Source of the DNA: Lachnospiraceae bacterium
GTDB taxonomy: Bacteria; Bacillota; Clostridia; Lachnospirales; Lachnospiraceae
NCBI GenBank assembly: GCA_029054245.1
Contig: JAIDFQ010000043.1
Coordinates: 310,001-374,000, forward strand
Length of the DNA: 64,000 nt
Reading direction: 5' to 3'
A program made the position numbers and the translations under genes. Below the pieces are notes generated by a model, which saw only the letters and a list, made by a program, of their open reading frames with translations, was not told the DNA's origin and did not search any database. Position 1 is the first letter of the stretch. Every line of letters starts with the position of its first letter. Below are positions 26,542 to 34,740 of this stretch, one piece after another.

Positions 26542-27450
26542 ATGTCGAGTATGAGTTTTATGGATGTTTGTAAAGAGTTTGAGAAGCTGTTAGGGAAAGA
26601 CTGGCAGGTTGATGAGTTATCACAAGATTTGTATTCAGGACTGACAGCGGAGCAAATACAAAGGTTGCTAGAATATAAGAGTTTACTATCGTCGGAAGGA
26701 AGACTGAAGGAGGGTAAGCTGGAAAGGTTTAAAACTGATATGCTGACAGAAAAACAAGTTGATATGATGATAAATATTTTGAAAGATAAAGGTATTGAGC
26801 CTGTTATAAGAGAGACTAATAAAGGCAGACTGGCTTTTTGTGTTGATGATGAGGTGGTGTTTGGAGTGGGGATTCTGCCGAATGGAAGTATATCATACAC
26901 CATTTTTGACCGTAGTATTTATGATAAGTATTTTGCAGATGATGAAAATGCTACTTTTTGTTTTGTGTCAAGAACCAATAGTAATGATTATAAAGTCAGA
27001 TGTTTTGTTGAGGGGTACAGGGATGGTATTGAATTACATCAGTTGGTGCTAATAGAAAAAGGAGTTAATTTGATAGGAAGCAATGTTGACCATAAGTCGT
27101 GTAATGCACAGCTTAATATTTCAGATATGCTTAGGAAAGCTAACAACAGCCAGAATAAGAGAAACAGCAAGTTTCTCGGCTATGGGTTAAAGAATAAGTT
27201 AAAAAAGGATTTGAAAGAGGGAGATTATAACAGGCATAAAGGGGATTGTGCAAGACAGGTGGAAGAGGAACAGAGGGAAGGCGGCGAGTTTGCGTATGAT
27301 CCGCTGAACGACTTCTCTAATACTTGGTACGCCTTTGTTTTGCACAAAATGCTGAACAGGGGTACTGAGGAGGATTTGAAAGATTATAACAGGGATTTTA
27401 TTTTCAATCATGATAAGGTTACCCAGATTTACTACGAGTCAATTTTGTAA
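26542..27450 (+). CDS. Hypothetical protein, 302 aa
   Basis: Unrecognised. AAGGAGG lies upstream of the ATG. The N-terminal about 80 residues are helical and charged (FEKLLGKDWQVDELSQDLYS; LTAEQIQRLLEYKSLLSSEG). The middle contains a more beta-like stretch (AFCVDDEVVFGVGILPNGSI). The C-terminus is basic then acidic. No membrane segment or known catalytic motif is visible. It holds motifs at 27011 (EGY codons) and 27358 (RGT codons). The protein's length and good ribosome site argue it is real and central to the element. Confidence 0.7.
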   Translation: MSSMSFMDVCKEFEKLLGKDWQVDELSQDLYSGLTAEQIQRLLEYKSLLSSEGRLKEGKLERFKTDMLTEKQVDMMINILKDKGIEPVIRETNKGRLAFCVDDEVVFGVGILPNGSISYTIFDRSIYDKYFADDENATFCFVSRTNSNDYKVRCFVEGYRDGIELHQLVLIEKGVNLIGSNVDHKSCNAQLNISDMLRKANNSQNKRNSKFLGYGLKNKLKKDLKEGDYNRHKGDCARQVEEEQREGGEFAYDPLNDFSNTWYAFVLHKMLNRGTEEDLKDYNRDFIFNHDKVTQIYYESIL

Positions 27451-27553
27451 GATGAGCCATAGAGGAGGCTGAAGTCATGAGTTTATTGCGCAGTTACAGC
27501 TTTGCAGAGAAGTTGACATAAGGGCATATTTACCCTTTGCCTATTCTTGGAGT

Positions 27554-28087
27554 ATGGGGAACAGCATTGACTGTTCCCTTGAGGTGATCGAGGCGGCAAA
27601 GAGGGGAAAGATAGACCTTAATAAAGTAGAGGCGGTGGAGATGTCGGAGAAAAACAATACAGATGTAGCTTTTAATTTACAGGCGTATAACTGTGCAGTT
27701 CATAAGAACAGGGCGAAACTCTCGCATTCAGAGACAGGGAGGATGCTCCATATTTCAGAGGTTGACAGGGGTACTGTAGAACCCTATGGGGTGCCTGAGT
27801 CGGTGGTGACAGAATACGCAGGACAGGCTGACGAGTATGAGAAACTTGTGGACAGGTATGAATTCCAGTATGCGGTGTCAGTGATTAACGGCATTGAGAA
27901 TATGCTTTTGACAGAGCACAGCATGAATTTCTGGTGTTGCATGCGTCAGGCTCTCAGGGGTATCCCAGGTGCTGTTGCCGCCATGAAGAGGCTGGTGCAG
28001 GAAGAACCTGATATTGGAGAACTGGTATGGATTATCCTGTCAAGCGGCATGGATGTAGCTGAACATATACAGCCAGTGGCGGTCTGA
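27554..28087 (+). CDS. Hypothetical protein, probably 5'-frameshifted
   Basis: A 177-aa open frame without a good ribosome site before its ATG. A strong site (GAGGAGG, 27462-27468) sits before an ATG at 27477 in another frame, which stops after 14 codons. The frame of this gene continues open upstream to 27473 and reads sensibly (FIAQLQLCREVDIRAYLPF). One extra T in the TTT at 27482-27484 would join the two into a protein of about 203 aa. This suggests a one-base deletion, a sequencing error or slippage. The C-terminal half is helical. Function not recognised; motifs at 27767 (RGT) and 27956 (RGI). Confidence 0.6.
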   Translation: MGNSIDCSLEVIEAAKRGKIDLNKVEAVEMSEKNNTDVAFNLQAYNCAVHKNRAKLSHSETGRMLHISEVDRGTVEPYGVPESVVTEYAGQADEYEKLVDRYEFQYAVSVINGIENMLLTEHSMNFWCCMRQALRGIPGAVAAMKRLVQEEPDIGELVWIILSSGMDVAEHIQPVAV

Positions 28088-28099
28088 GGAGGAGGCAGT

Positions 28100-28393
28100 A
28101 TGAAAGCATTTGACATAATCGAAAGCATGTCAAGCCCAAGTATGAGGCAGCTTGTATTTTTCTATGAACTGTGCAAAGCAGGGGTAGTGCGTTTTGATAT
28201 GGGAAACCCTGCCCATGCGGAACTTTTAGACCAGATGCATGTGCTGATGCGGAAGGATATGGATAAGGCGGCATATTCAACGCTGGAGAAAACACAGAAG
28301 GAGGCAAGGCATAGGGCGTATGTGGCGATACTGTGCCAGATTGTGTCGCATATTATGCCGCTGAAGAGAAAAGGGATTATGGGTGCCAGTTGA
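28100..28393 (+). CDS. Small hypothetical protein, 97 aa
   Basis: Starts 12 bp after the previous gene with GAGGAGG upstream, so it is translated from the same message. The protein is mostly helical (SPSMRQLVFFYELCKAGVVRF; LLDQMHVLMRKDMDKAAY) and resembles no family I can name. The motif occurs at 28180 as AGV codons. Confidence 0.6.
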   Translation: MKAFDIIESMSSPSMRQLVFFYELCKAGVVRFDMGNPAHAELLDQMHVLMRKDMDKAAYSTLEKTQKEARHRAYVAILCQIVSHIMPLKRKGIMGAS

Positions 28394-28523
28394 CAAAGGG
28401 CGCATTTATGACCGCAGTCAGGGGTACTCCCCAAAATCTGCAGAAAACAGAGGACAAATATCAATATATTTTACGGTGGTTGTTTATAAAGCTGTTTGTT
28501 TTTTTGCTGGGAGGTGGTCTTGT

Positions 28524-28715
28524 GTGGCAGAAGAAAAGAAATACTTAAAGATTGGAGAGGCGGCGGCTATGATTGGCTGTTCCAAACAGACTCTGCGTAA
28601 TTATCAGTTGAGAGGTCTGTTAGTGCCTGAAGTTATTTTAGAGTCTGGGCAGAGGAGGTATTCTCCAGCCCAGATTGAGAAGTTTATCAGGGAGCAGATG
28701 GAGGTAAAGGCATGA
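28524..28715 (+). CDS. Small MerR-type HTH protein
   Basis: A 63-aa protein with a MerR/HTH_17 DNA-binding domain: LKIGEAAAMIGCSKQTLRNYQ, then RGLLVPEVILESGQRRYSPAQIEKF. I chose GTG 28524 with GGAGGTGG seven bases upstream; longer in-frame starts lie in sequence with no ribosome site. It probably binds element DNA as a regulator or recombination directionality factor. It is similar in layout to the 25760 protein. The motif at 28420 lies just upstream. Confidence 0.75.
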   Translation: MAEEKKYLKIGEAAAMIGCSKQTLRNYQLRGLLVPEVILESGQRRYSPAQIEKFIREQMEVKA

Positions 28716-28759
28716 GGCTTAAGAAGGGGTACATAAGAACGCTGGCTTTTACGCTTGCG

Positions 28760-29374
28760 GCTTACAGGCATTGATGCTGATGCTGAGTCGGTTTGGTGTT
28801 ATCTTTAATACGCTGAAATGACAAAGATTCATATTTTCCAGAGATGTTTTCTCATGGGTGGCGGTTGTTCCGCTTTTGCGGAACACTACAGATTTAAAGA
28901 ATTGATCTTCATGACTTAGGCGGCAGTTTCCTGTTGAGTTAACTGCCGCCCTTCCTCAATTACCGGTTTGGCGGTGCAGATTTTTGACTTGTGCAAAGGT
29001 GGCAAGTATGGTAAAATAATCTTCGGGATTTCAAGAGGATAAAGGTGTACCACCTGACACTGTTGGCGCAGCGTCAGGCAAGGTTGGTAATCACGCTACC
29101 ACACAATACAGACGAAGTCTGCGATACACGCAAAAATAATTATAACCCACAGAGGGTAAAATTACAATAATTTTTGTCAGTGTCTGTGCAGATGAAGCCT
29201 AAGCCTTAAGATATATTGAGGTGTAGAAGTGTGGACGCATACTGCTACACCTCTCTTGATTTCTCACTTGGGTGCATTAGTGGCGGAGAAATCCGCCGCT
29301 AAGGTACTCTGTGTGGGAAGTCGGAGTTTGAAAGAACTGCGATTAGCTGGTTGTGCCATCGTAGTTCTTTTTTT
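28760..29374 (+). ncRNA. Candidate large structured non-coding RNA
   Basis: About 600 nt without a gene but with many stable hairpins in a row. GTTCCGC-TTTT-GCGGAAC (28867-28884), GGCGGCAGTT/AACTGCCGCC (28919-28950) and CAGAC-GAA-GTCTG (about 29109-29121) come first. A long AT stem CAAAAATAATT/AATAATTTTTG encloses ACCC/GGGT (about 29130-29176). AGGTGTAG/CTACACCT (29219-29251) and a GNRA-type GGCGGA-GAAA-TCCGCC (29282-29297) follow. It ends in a strong terminator at 29332. Size, setting in a mobile element and 3' terminator recall large ornate RNAs such as ROOL or GOLLD, but I cannot match a consensus by eye. Both ends are approximate. Confidence 0.5.
29332..29374 (+). terminator. Strong terminator at 3' end of the structured gap
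   Basis: A 12-bp stem, AAGAACTGCGAT (29332-29343) with ATCGTAGTTCTT (29358-29369), is followed by T5. It stands 40 bp before the lipoprotein start, so either it ends an independent RNA or it works as an attenuator for the lipoprotein gene. Confidence 0.85.
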
Positions 29375-29413
29375 GTTACTCCCCAATAATAAAGATGAAA
29401 GGTTGGAGAACGT

Positions 29414-30397
29414 ATGAAGAAAAAAATGATTTGTGGTTTGGCATTTCTTTCCATGAGCGCATTGCTTACGGGATGCCATATGAAACATGAGTGGGTGGAG
29501 GCAACCTGTGTAGAGCCGAGAACCTGTAGCGTAGGCGGAGAAACGGAAGGGGAACCGCTTGGGCATACATGGGCAGAGGCGACCTGTACGGAGCCAAGAA
29601 CCTGTAGTGTGTGCAGAGAGACAGAAGGGGAGGCTTTAGACCATGAGTGGGTGGAAGCGACCTATGATGCCCCCAAGACCTGCTCTGTATGTAGTCTGAC
29701 GGAAGGGGAGTCGTTGCCAAAACCTTACTTTTTGGAAGAAGGGATTGTCTGTGAAGAATTGAGAGATTTTGAACTGCCGATAAATATGAGTTTTATAGAA
29801 AATAATGAATTGGTGGAGATAGACGACGGCGCATGGCTGGAATATGATAATGCACGTTATACGTTTGGAGAAATCACAAGTGAACCTGCTCAGCAGGAGG
29901 GGTATCTTACAGTTACTATTCCATATGAGATAAGTTTTTCTTATGACGTGTGCTGTTATAGCTATTATTATGATCTTCCGGAGGCGGTGAGAAGGCAACG
30001 GAATATACTTGATGTATGTGACTACTATACAGGAAGTTATATGCATATAAACAGTGATTCAGAGACTTATAGAGAGTTTGAATGGGAAGGAAATGCTTAT
30101 TCTATAAATGTTTTGCATAGCAGTTCAGAAAACGGAGAAGCACTTGAATGGATAACCGAGGGAAATATTGATCGTTTACCTTTTTGGGCGGTTGTAAGTG
30201 AGGTTTTGACCATTACTATCCCAGAGGGGTATGATGGGGCAGTTTTATATATAAGGAGAGATAAACCAGATATCATATTGGAGACAGAACAGGGTGGCGG
30301 AGATGCAGGTGATGGAGATTTAGTCGGCAAATGTGTATGTGATGAGGATAGTCCTGAAGCCTTCATGTTTTTCCGCTTGTCTGATATTATCCAGTAA
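29414..30397 (+). CDS. Lipoprotein with three 26-residue cysteine repeats
   Basis: A 327-aa secreted lipoprotein. A basic n-region and hydrophobic core lead to the lipobox LLTGC with the lipidated cysteine at residue 21. Residues 25-102 are three tandem 26-residue repeats with the pattern HxWxEATCxEPRTCSVCxETE; the third lacks one cysteine. Similar repeats occur in surface proteins of Lachnospiraceae. The remaining about 225 residues are acidic and unrecognised. GGAG precedes the ATG. It is the only clearly exported protein of the element. The repeat is also a 78-bp DNA repeat (29486-29719). Confidence 0.82.
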   Translation: MKKKMICGLAFLSMSALLTGCHMKHEWVEATCVEPRTCSVGGETEGEPLGHTWAEATCTEPRTCSVCRETEGEALDHEWVEATYDAPKTCSVCSLTEGESLPKPYFLEEGIVCEELRDFELPINMSFIENNELVEIDDGAWLEYDNARYTFGEITSEPAQQEGYLTVTIPYEISFSYDVCCYSYYYDLPEAVRRQRNILDVCDYYTGSYMHINSDSETYREFEWEGNAYSINVLHSSSENGEALEWITEGNIDRLPFWAVVSEVLTITIPEGYDGAVLYIRRDKPDIILETEQGGGDAGDGDLVGKCVCDEDSPEAFMFFRLSDIIQ

Positions 30398-30528
30398 TAG
30401 ATATAATACGCAGCTTATTTCAAGTTTGAGATTGGAGTAGGGATCAGCGTATGGCAGCTCCGTCGGTGGAAAGTAAGCTGTTAGCTGATGCGGTTAAAAT
30501 TTTTAATCCTATATTGCTATATACCCCC

Positions 30529-30563
30529 AAAGCCATTGGCACAAAAACGCCAGTGGCTTTTTT
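30529..30563 (+). terminator. Terminator after the lipoprotein gene
   Basis: AAAGCCATTGGC pairs over 12 bp with GCCAGTGGCTTT and is followed by TTT. The second minus-strand motif copy (30581-30587) lies just downstream. Confidence 0.8.
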
Positions 30564-30738
30564 ATCGCCAATGAACAAAATACCCCTCAATCTGCCCAGC
30601 ACTTTTTGTGCATACCCGATGAACTTAAAAAAATGACTTGCAAATTCCCCCAATCGGAGTGATGAATAGCATCAACCAAAAACCAAGCCGCCTGTCATCC
30701 TGTGAGCGGCGGCTTCTACAGAAAAGGAGGAAATTTTT

Positions 30739-31251
30739 ATGATGCAGGTATTAACGCCAAGAGGGGTACTGCGTGAAGTTCAGAAGGCTGTGCCCATTTG
30801 TGAAACAAGGATTGATTTCAATGGCAGGAACAAAAAGTTTCTTGAGGTGGCAAAGGATATGGAGGTCAGCCCGACAGCCATCGGTCTGGTGTTCAGGAAT
30901 TACCAAAATAATATCTGTTTTCCGCCGTATGAGAACGAGTTGTTCATTGGAAACCTTAAGACGGAGGAAGTGAAGAAAATCCAGCAGAAACTATTGTCAG
31001 AGGGGTACTATGATTTCAGCCGCCTGTCTTACCAGAAAGCGAAGATATTTGAAAAGACAGTCTTTGACAGCGGCAGGACATCCCCTTATACAAGCGATTT
31101 TACATCAGGCATCATGTCGCTTGAGGCTATTGGCATCCGCACAATAAGCCCGTCAGATATCTTCAGTGGCTCTTGTGTCGGCGTTATGGAGGCTGATTTT
31201 GGCAGCGTATGTAATGAGTATGACGGGGAGGGTGAAGATGAACAGGAGTAG
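30739..31251 (+). CDS. Hypothetical protein, 170 aa
   Basis: Unrecognised soluble protein with AAAAGGAGG eight bases before the ATG. It overlaps the start of the DUF262 gene (31238), so the two are translated together. The first part is basic (MQVLTPRGVLREVQKAVPIC) and the end acidic (NEYDGEGEDEQE). Motif copies at 30762 (RGV codons) and 31001 (EGY codons) lie within it in different frames. Confidence 0.68.
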   Translation: MMQVLTPRGVLREVQKAVPICETRIDFNGRNKKFLEVAKDMEVSPTAIGLVFRNYQNNICFPPYENELFIGNLKTEEVKKIQQKLLSEGYYDFSRLSYQKAKIFEKTVFDSGRTSPYTSDFTSGIMSLEAIGIRTISPSDIFSGSCVGVMEADFGSVCNEYDGEGEDEQE

Positions 31252-32647
31252 CCTTCAGGTAGGTATCAACAAGCTGAAAAAATGGTGGGACTCAGACGAG
31301 AAGGTGCTTGGGTGTACCCTGCCTTTCCAGAGGCATGCAGGGGTATGGAGTGCCTATACAAAGAGCAGCCTTATCTGGAGCATGCTGGCAGACAGCTACA
31401 TACCGCCCCTTGTCCTGCTTAAGGACAAGGTGGGCGGTGATACGAAGGGAAAGGAGGCTTTTTCCTATGAGATTCTGGACGGCCAGCAGAGGCTTACGAA
31501 TATCTTCAGCTTTATTGATGACGGGTGGGCTTTGCACAGCGCAACGCCCGTTGTCACAGTTGACGGCTTTGAGTATGAGATAGCCGGGAGGAAGTTTTCA
31601 GAACTGGAGGAGGAACTCCAGAATGCCGTCATCCAGTACAGGTTCTCTGTGCAGTGCCTTGAGAACTATACGATGGAGGAAGCCGAGTCGCTGTTCTTCA
31701 ATATCAACTCAGGGGTAAGCCTTTCACCGATACAGAAGTCAAAGTCAAGGCTGGGTACAGAACTGATCAGGTTCTTTACAGGGCTGTTAGGGGGCGCTTT
31801 CTTCAGCCAGGCGGTGAACATGACCGAGGCACAGGCGAAGCGTGAGGATGACCTGCTGATGCTCCTGCAGTCTGCCATGCTGTTGGACAACAGGCATGAG
31901 GGTACAGAATACAAGTTCATATCGGCGGCACACTGTCTTTCGTATGCCGAGTCCATCAGGGGTACTTACAATAAGGACAAGCAGGGGATGTTGTCGGAGG
32001 TGGTTGCCTACCTTGACAGGGCGTTTGCGTTCAAGAATAAGTTCCTCAGCAAGAATAACGTGCCGATTGTAGTTGTCATGGCAAAGGTTGCCCTTGAGAA
32101 TGGTGTGGAAGAAAAGACGTTCAGCGGCTTCATCAACCTGTTTGCGAACAGTATTTATCCCTCTTATAAGGAGGCGAGCGGAAGCGGCAATGTCAAGGCG
32201 AAAAGCGTACAGATGAGGCTCAGGGTGATGTTCCTTGCGTTATGCAGACATTTTTGCTTAGATGCCGATGAAATAAAGGCACCGTTTGCGGACAGCATCC
32301 CATTGTATGAAGGTCTGCTTGAGGAGGATGGTCTGTTGCCTGTCAGGGGTACTCCTGCGGACGACGGCAGCGGCGAGCCGGAGGAGGCATCCGCTGGTGA
32401 GACGGAAAGCGGCGAGCCGGAGGAGACATCTGCCGATGCGTCAGAAAGCGGCGGCGAGCCTATTGACGGCGGAGAAGGGCAGCCTGATAAAGAAGAAGTG
32501 CCAGAGGGGGAAGAAAACCCTGAGGTATCTGCGGAATCCCCAAGTTCTGCCGCTGAAGGCGCAGAGGGTGCTGAAAATGCCACTGAAGGCGAATCAGGCG
32601 GTGAAGGTTCTCCGTATGGGGAGGTGCCGGATGGCGGAGAAGGATAA
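31238..32647 (+). CDS. DUF262 (ParB-like DGQQR) protein with long acidic tail
   Basis: A 469-aa protein. The N-terminal half matches DUF262: LPFQRHAGVWSAYTKSSLIW followed by ILDGQQRLTNIFSF, with the ParB/Srx-type DGQQR motif at residues 81-85. DUF262 proteins are NTP-dependent nucleases or DNA binders, seen for example in GmrSD restriction. I see no HNH (DUF1524) part. The last about 95 residues are a low-complexity acidic tail of E, G, S, A and P. ATG 31238 has GGAGGGTG upstream; an earlier in-frame ATG lies inside the preceding gene. It overlaps the genes on both sides. Possible roles are defence or DNA maintenance. Four motif copies. Confidence 0.8.
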   Translation: MNRSSLQVGINKLKKWWDSDEKVLGCTLPFQRHAGVWSAYTKSSLIWSMLADSYIPPLVLLKDKVGGDTKGKEAFSYEILDGQQRLTNIFSFIDDGWALHSATPVVTVDGFEYEIAGRKFSELEEELQNAVIQYRFSVQCLENYTMEEAESLFFNINSGVSLSPIQKSKSRLGTELIRFFTGLLGGAFFSQAVNMTEAQAKREDDLLMLLQSAMLLDNRHEGTEYKFISAAHCLSYAESIRGTYNKDKQGMLSEVVAYLDRAFAFKNKFLSKNNVPIVVVMAKVALENGVEEKTFSGFINLFANSIYPSYKEASGSGNVKAKSVQMRLRVMFLALCRHFCLDADEIKAPFADSIPLYEGLLEEDGLLPVRGTPADDGSGEPEEASAGETESGEPEETSADASESGGEPIDGGEGQPDKEEVPEGEENPEVSAESPSSAAEGAEGAENATEGESGGEGSPYGEVPDGGEG

Positions 32648-33083
32648 GTTTATCGAGGCATATTTCCTGCGTGTCTGTGAGGAGAGCGGCATACCTTATC
32701 AGGGGTATGCCAGCCCTGCCGCCAATACCCTTGAGGCGGAGCAGAGGTATGTAAATTATGGGAGGGGAGGCGGTTTGATACAGGCAGTGCATCTGGGCAG
32801 TGAACTGGTGGTGATATGCAATGACGAGGGCAGACTGCTTGGATTCCCCCTGAACAGGGCATGGCTGGATGAGTCTGGCGAGGTTCTTGATATATTTGCC
32901 GGCAATATTATGGTGGTGCGCCATAAGGGGGACGAGTTTGCCAGTATCCATGCAGACGATATCCCTTATATTGAAAAACATCTGGTTCCAGTCTGTCCAG
33001 TGGGGGACGGTAAGGCAGTGCGTATCCCTGCCGATAAACTGCCTGAGTGGAAAGGGGGGACTGATGAGCGTTCCGATCGATAA
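32631..33083 (+). CDS. DUF3846-type protein
   Basis: A 150-aa protein whose core LVVICNDEGRLLGFPLNRAW ... DIFAGNIMVVRHKGDEFASI matches the DUF3846 pattern found on plasmids and integrative elements of Clostridia. Its function is unknown. ATG 32631 has GGGAGGTG upstream and overlaps the acidic tail of the DUF262 gene by 17 bp. The next gene overlaps its end by 20 bp. It belongs to the coupled block 30739-33294. Motif at 32701 as QGY codons. Confidence 0.72.
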   Translation: MAEKDKFIEAYFLRVCEESGIPYQGYASPAANTLEAEQRYVNYGRGGGLIQAVHLGSELVVICNDEGRLLGFPLNRAWLDESGEVLDIFAGNIMVVRHKGDEFASIHADDIPYIEKHLVPVCPVGDGKAVRIPADKLPEWKGGTDERSDR

Positions 33084-33294
33084 GAAAGCATATTTTTCCA
33101 TGAGGTATCCACATGGGACTGTGGTGGAACTGACAGAGCCTGTTGAGGATGAATATACCCCCAAGCCAGCCGGGGCAAGGTTCAAGGTTGATTTTATTGA
33201 TGACCAGCTCCAGATGCATGGCTCATGGATGCCGCCGGAGGGAGGCTCGATGGCACTGGTCATCGGGGTGGATAAATTTAAGGTAGTCATGTGA
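33064..33294 (+). CDS. DUF4314-type small protein
   Basis: A 76-aa beta-rich protein. The pattern RYPHGTVVELTEPVEDEYTP, then PAGARFKVDFIDDQLQMHGSW and GSMALVIGVDKFKVV fits DUF4314, a small domain common on mobile elements of Firmicutes. Function unknown. The ATG lies inside the end of the DUF3846 gene. A GC-rich hairpin follows its stop. Confidence 0.75.
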   Translation: MSVPIDKKAYFSMRYPHGTVVELTEPVEDEYTPKPAGARFKVDFIDDQLQMHGSWMPPEGGSMALVIGVDKFKVVM

Positions 33295-33310
33295 AGCTGT
33301 CTGTTGTACA

Positions 33311-33332
33311 GAGACCGCCAGATAGGGCTGGC
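33311..33332 (+). terminator. Possible terminator after DUF4314 gene
   Basis: ACCGCCAG-ATAGGG-CTGGCGGT is a perfect 8-bp stem, but only a short T tract (TTTCTGT) follows. Confidence 0.5.
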
Positions 33333-34140
33333 GGTTTCTGTCAGCCCTGAAAGGTCGATAAACGCCTGTTTTATGGCGTATCCCCGTTGCCGGTTCGGGA
33401 GGCTCCCATACCGCCCCATACAGCCCTTTTGGGGCGTTCATGGCTCTCACCTCAAGGGCTGTCCTAAAACCGGAAACAGGGGCAACACAGGGCGTGACAG
33501 GGGCAATCCTTTCAGGGGTACTGGCTCTGCCAAGCCGCCCTGCCCTGAATGCCTGTCTGTGGCGGCAGGATACGACGTCTGCCAGTTTTTATACGACACT
33601 GCCGTCTAAGCTATAAGAAAGTGCCATAAGGTTATGGATAATAAAAGCAGTATATTAGATTATTTTTTTAAAACAAGAATGAGATGGAGGAAGTTGTTTA
33701 GTAAGTTATCCTACTACGCATAATAGGTGATAATAAGATAATTAATAATAAAATAATTAATAATAAGATGATTAAGATGGTGATAAACAAGATGGTTAAG
33801 AGAAAGGCGTCAGATGAAGGTAACACTGCAATGTTTTCAGTTGATAATTTAATAAGCTGTCTGTACATTCAGACATAAAATACAAGACAGCCGTCAAATA
33901 CAAGACGCCATCAAAGCCATTTCGCCCAACGGGATATTCTGCCCTTTTGGCAGTCAGGCGTTAAGCTAGATGGCGGCAGGGCATCAGGAGGCGGTGATAT
34001 AGGAGAGATATTCAGGTGTTGATGGTGTGACGCACTGGTACAGACATCACAGGCAGTCCGCCATATAGTGGTGACGCACTGGTGCAGACATCGCAGCCAT
34101 ACAGGCATACCGCCGAATACCGGCGAGAAGGAGGAAGGAA
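33333..34140 (+). other. Long gap: GC-rich part, AT-rich part and direct repeats
   Basis: No gene supported. The first about 280 bp are GC-rich with one motif (33514). From about 33615 to 33870 the sequence becomes very AT-rich with repeated TAATAA/GATAATTAATAAT words, like a DNA-unwinding region. Two AAATACAAGAC copies lie near 33878-33910. A 29-bp direct repeat beginning GTGACGCACTGGT lies at 34027-34055 and 34071-34099 (26 of 29 identical, period 44). Together this could be an origin or control region, but no replication protein is seen. Confidence 0.45.
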
Positions 34141-34716
34141 ATGTTTGAGACAGGAAAGGTAAAGGAGTTTTTTGGTCTTTGTTGCCCCTATTATTACATT
34201 GGAGAGCAGGATGTGGCTAAGGATGAGGAGATTAAGAGGTATTACAGTCTGGCTCTTGAAGATATTGAGGGGTACTTAACCGCCCTGCTGGAGGAAGAGT
34301 TGGAGGGAGGCAGGTACACAGGCGCAGGGGTATCGCTGGTTTTACCGCTGGGGAATATGGATATCCATGTAGGCAGTGTGCCGATACGGGTAGTGGAGGG
34401 CGTTGAGCCAGATTATATCTATACCCCCATCGGGAGGCTGGACATGCATACATACAGGGCAGTCATGAAAGACGATGATAATCCAGTGAGGTTTTTTTAT
34501 ACAAAACTGGCAATAGCCTTATTGAATATGCGGGATACAGTGTTTGTGGATGGGCCGATTGAATTGTCTGGGAAACTGCTGGAATGTGGGGAAATCCTCA
34601 GTCAGGAGTGGTTAAGGAAGTATGAGGGGTATCATGTAAATGACCCTTTAGGTCTGTACAGGTATGACAGTGTCTGGCTACAGTTGGAGAAGTTCTTTGA
34701 AGAGGGAAGGGTTTAG
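34141..34716 (+). CDS. Hypothetical protein, 191 aa
   Basis: Unrecognised soluble protein with GAAGGAGGAAGG before the ATG. It is moderately acidic with a helical N-terminal half (DVAKDEEIKRYYSLALEDIE) and a beta-rich middle (GVSLVLPLGNMDIHVGSVPI). Three motif copies (34268 EGY, 34326 AGV, 34625 EGY codons) lie within it. The motif array begins 37 bp after its stop. No partner gene is coupled to it. Confidence 0.65.
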   Translation: MFETGKVKEFFGLCCPYYYIGEQDVAKDEEIKRYYSLALEDIEGYLTALLEEELEGGRYTGAGVSLVLPLGNMDIHVGSVPIRVVEGVEPDYIYTPIGRLDMHTYRAVMKDDDNPVRFFYTKLAIALLNMRDTVFVDGPIELSGKLLECGEILSQEWLRKYEGYHVNDPLGLYRYDSVWLQLEKFFEEGRV

Positions 34717-34740
34717 TCGGCATACAGCCGGAGAAGTCAG

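Noticed and set aside
32460-33419. Long minus-strand open frame (319 codons) over the DUF262/DUF3846/DUF4314 genes
   Set aside because: It is the shadow of well-supported plus-strand genes with recognisable domains, has unusual H/P/R composition and no ribosome site.
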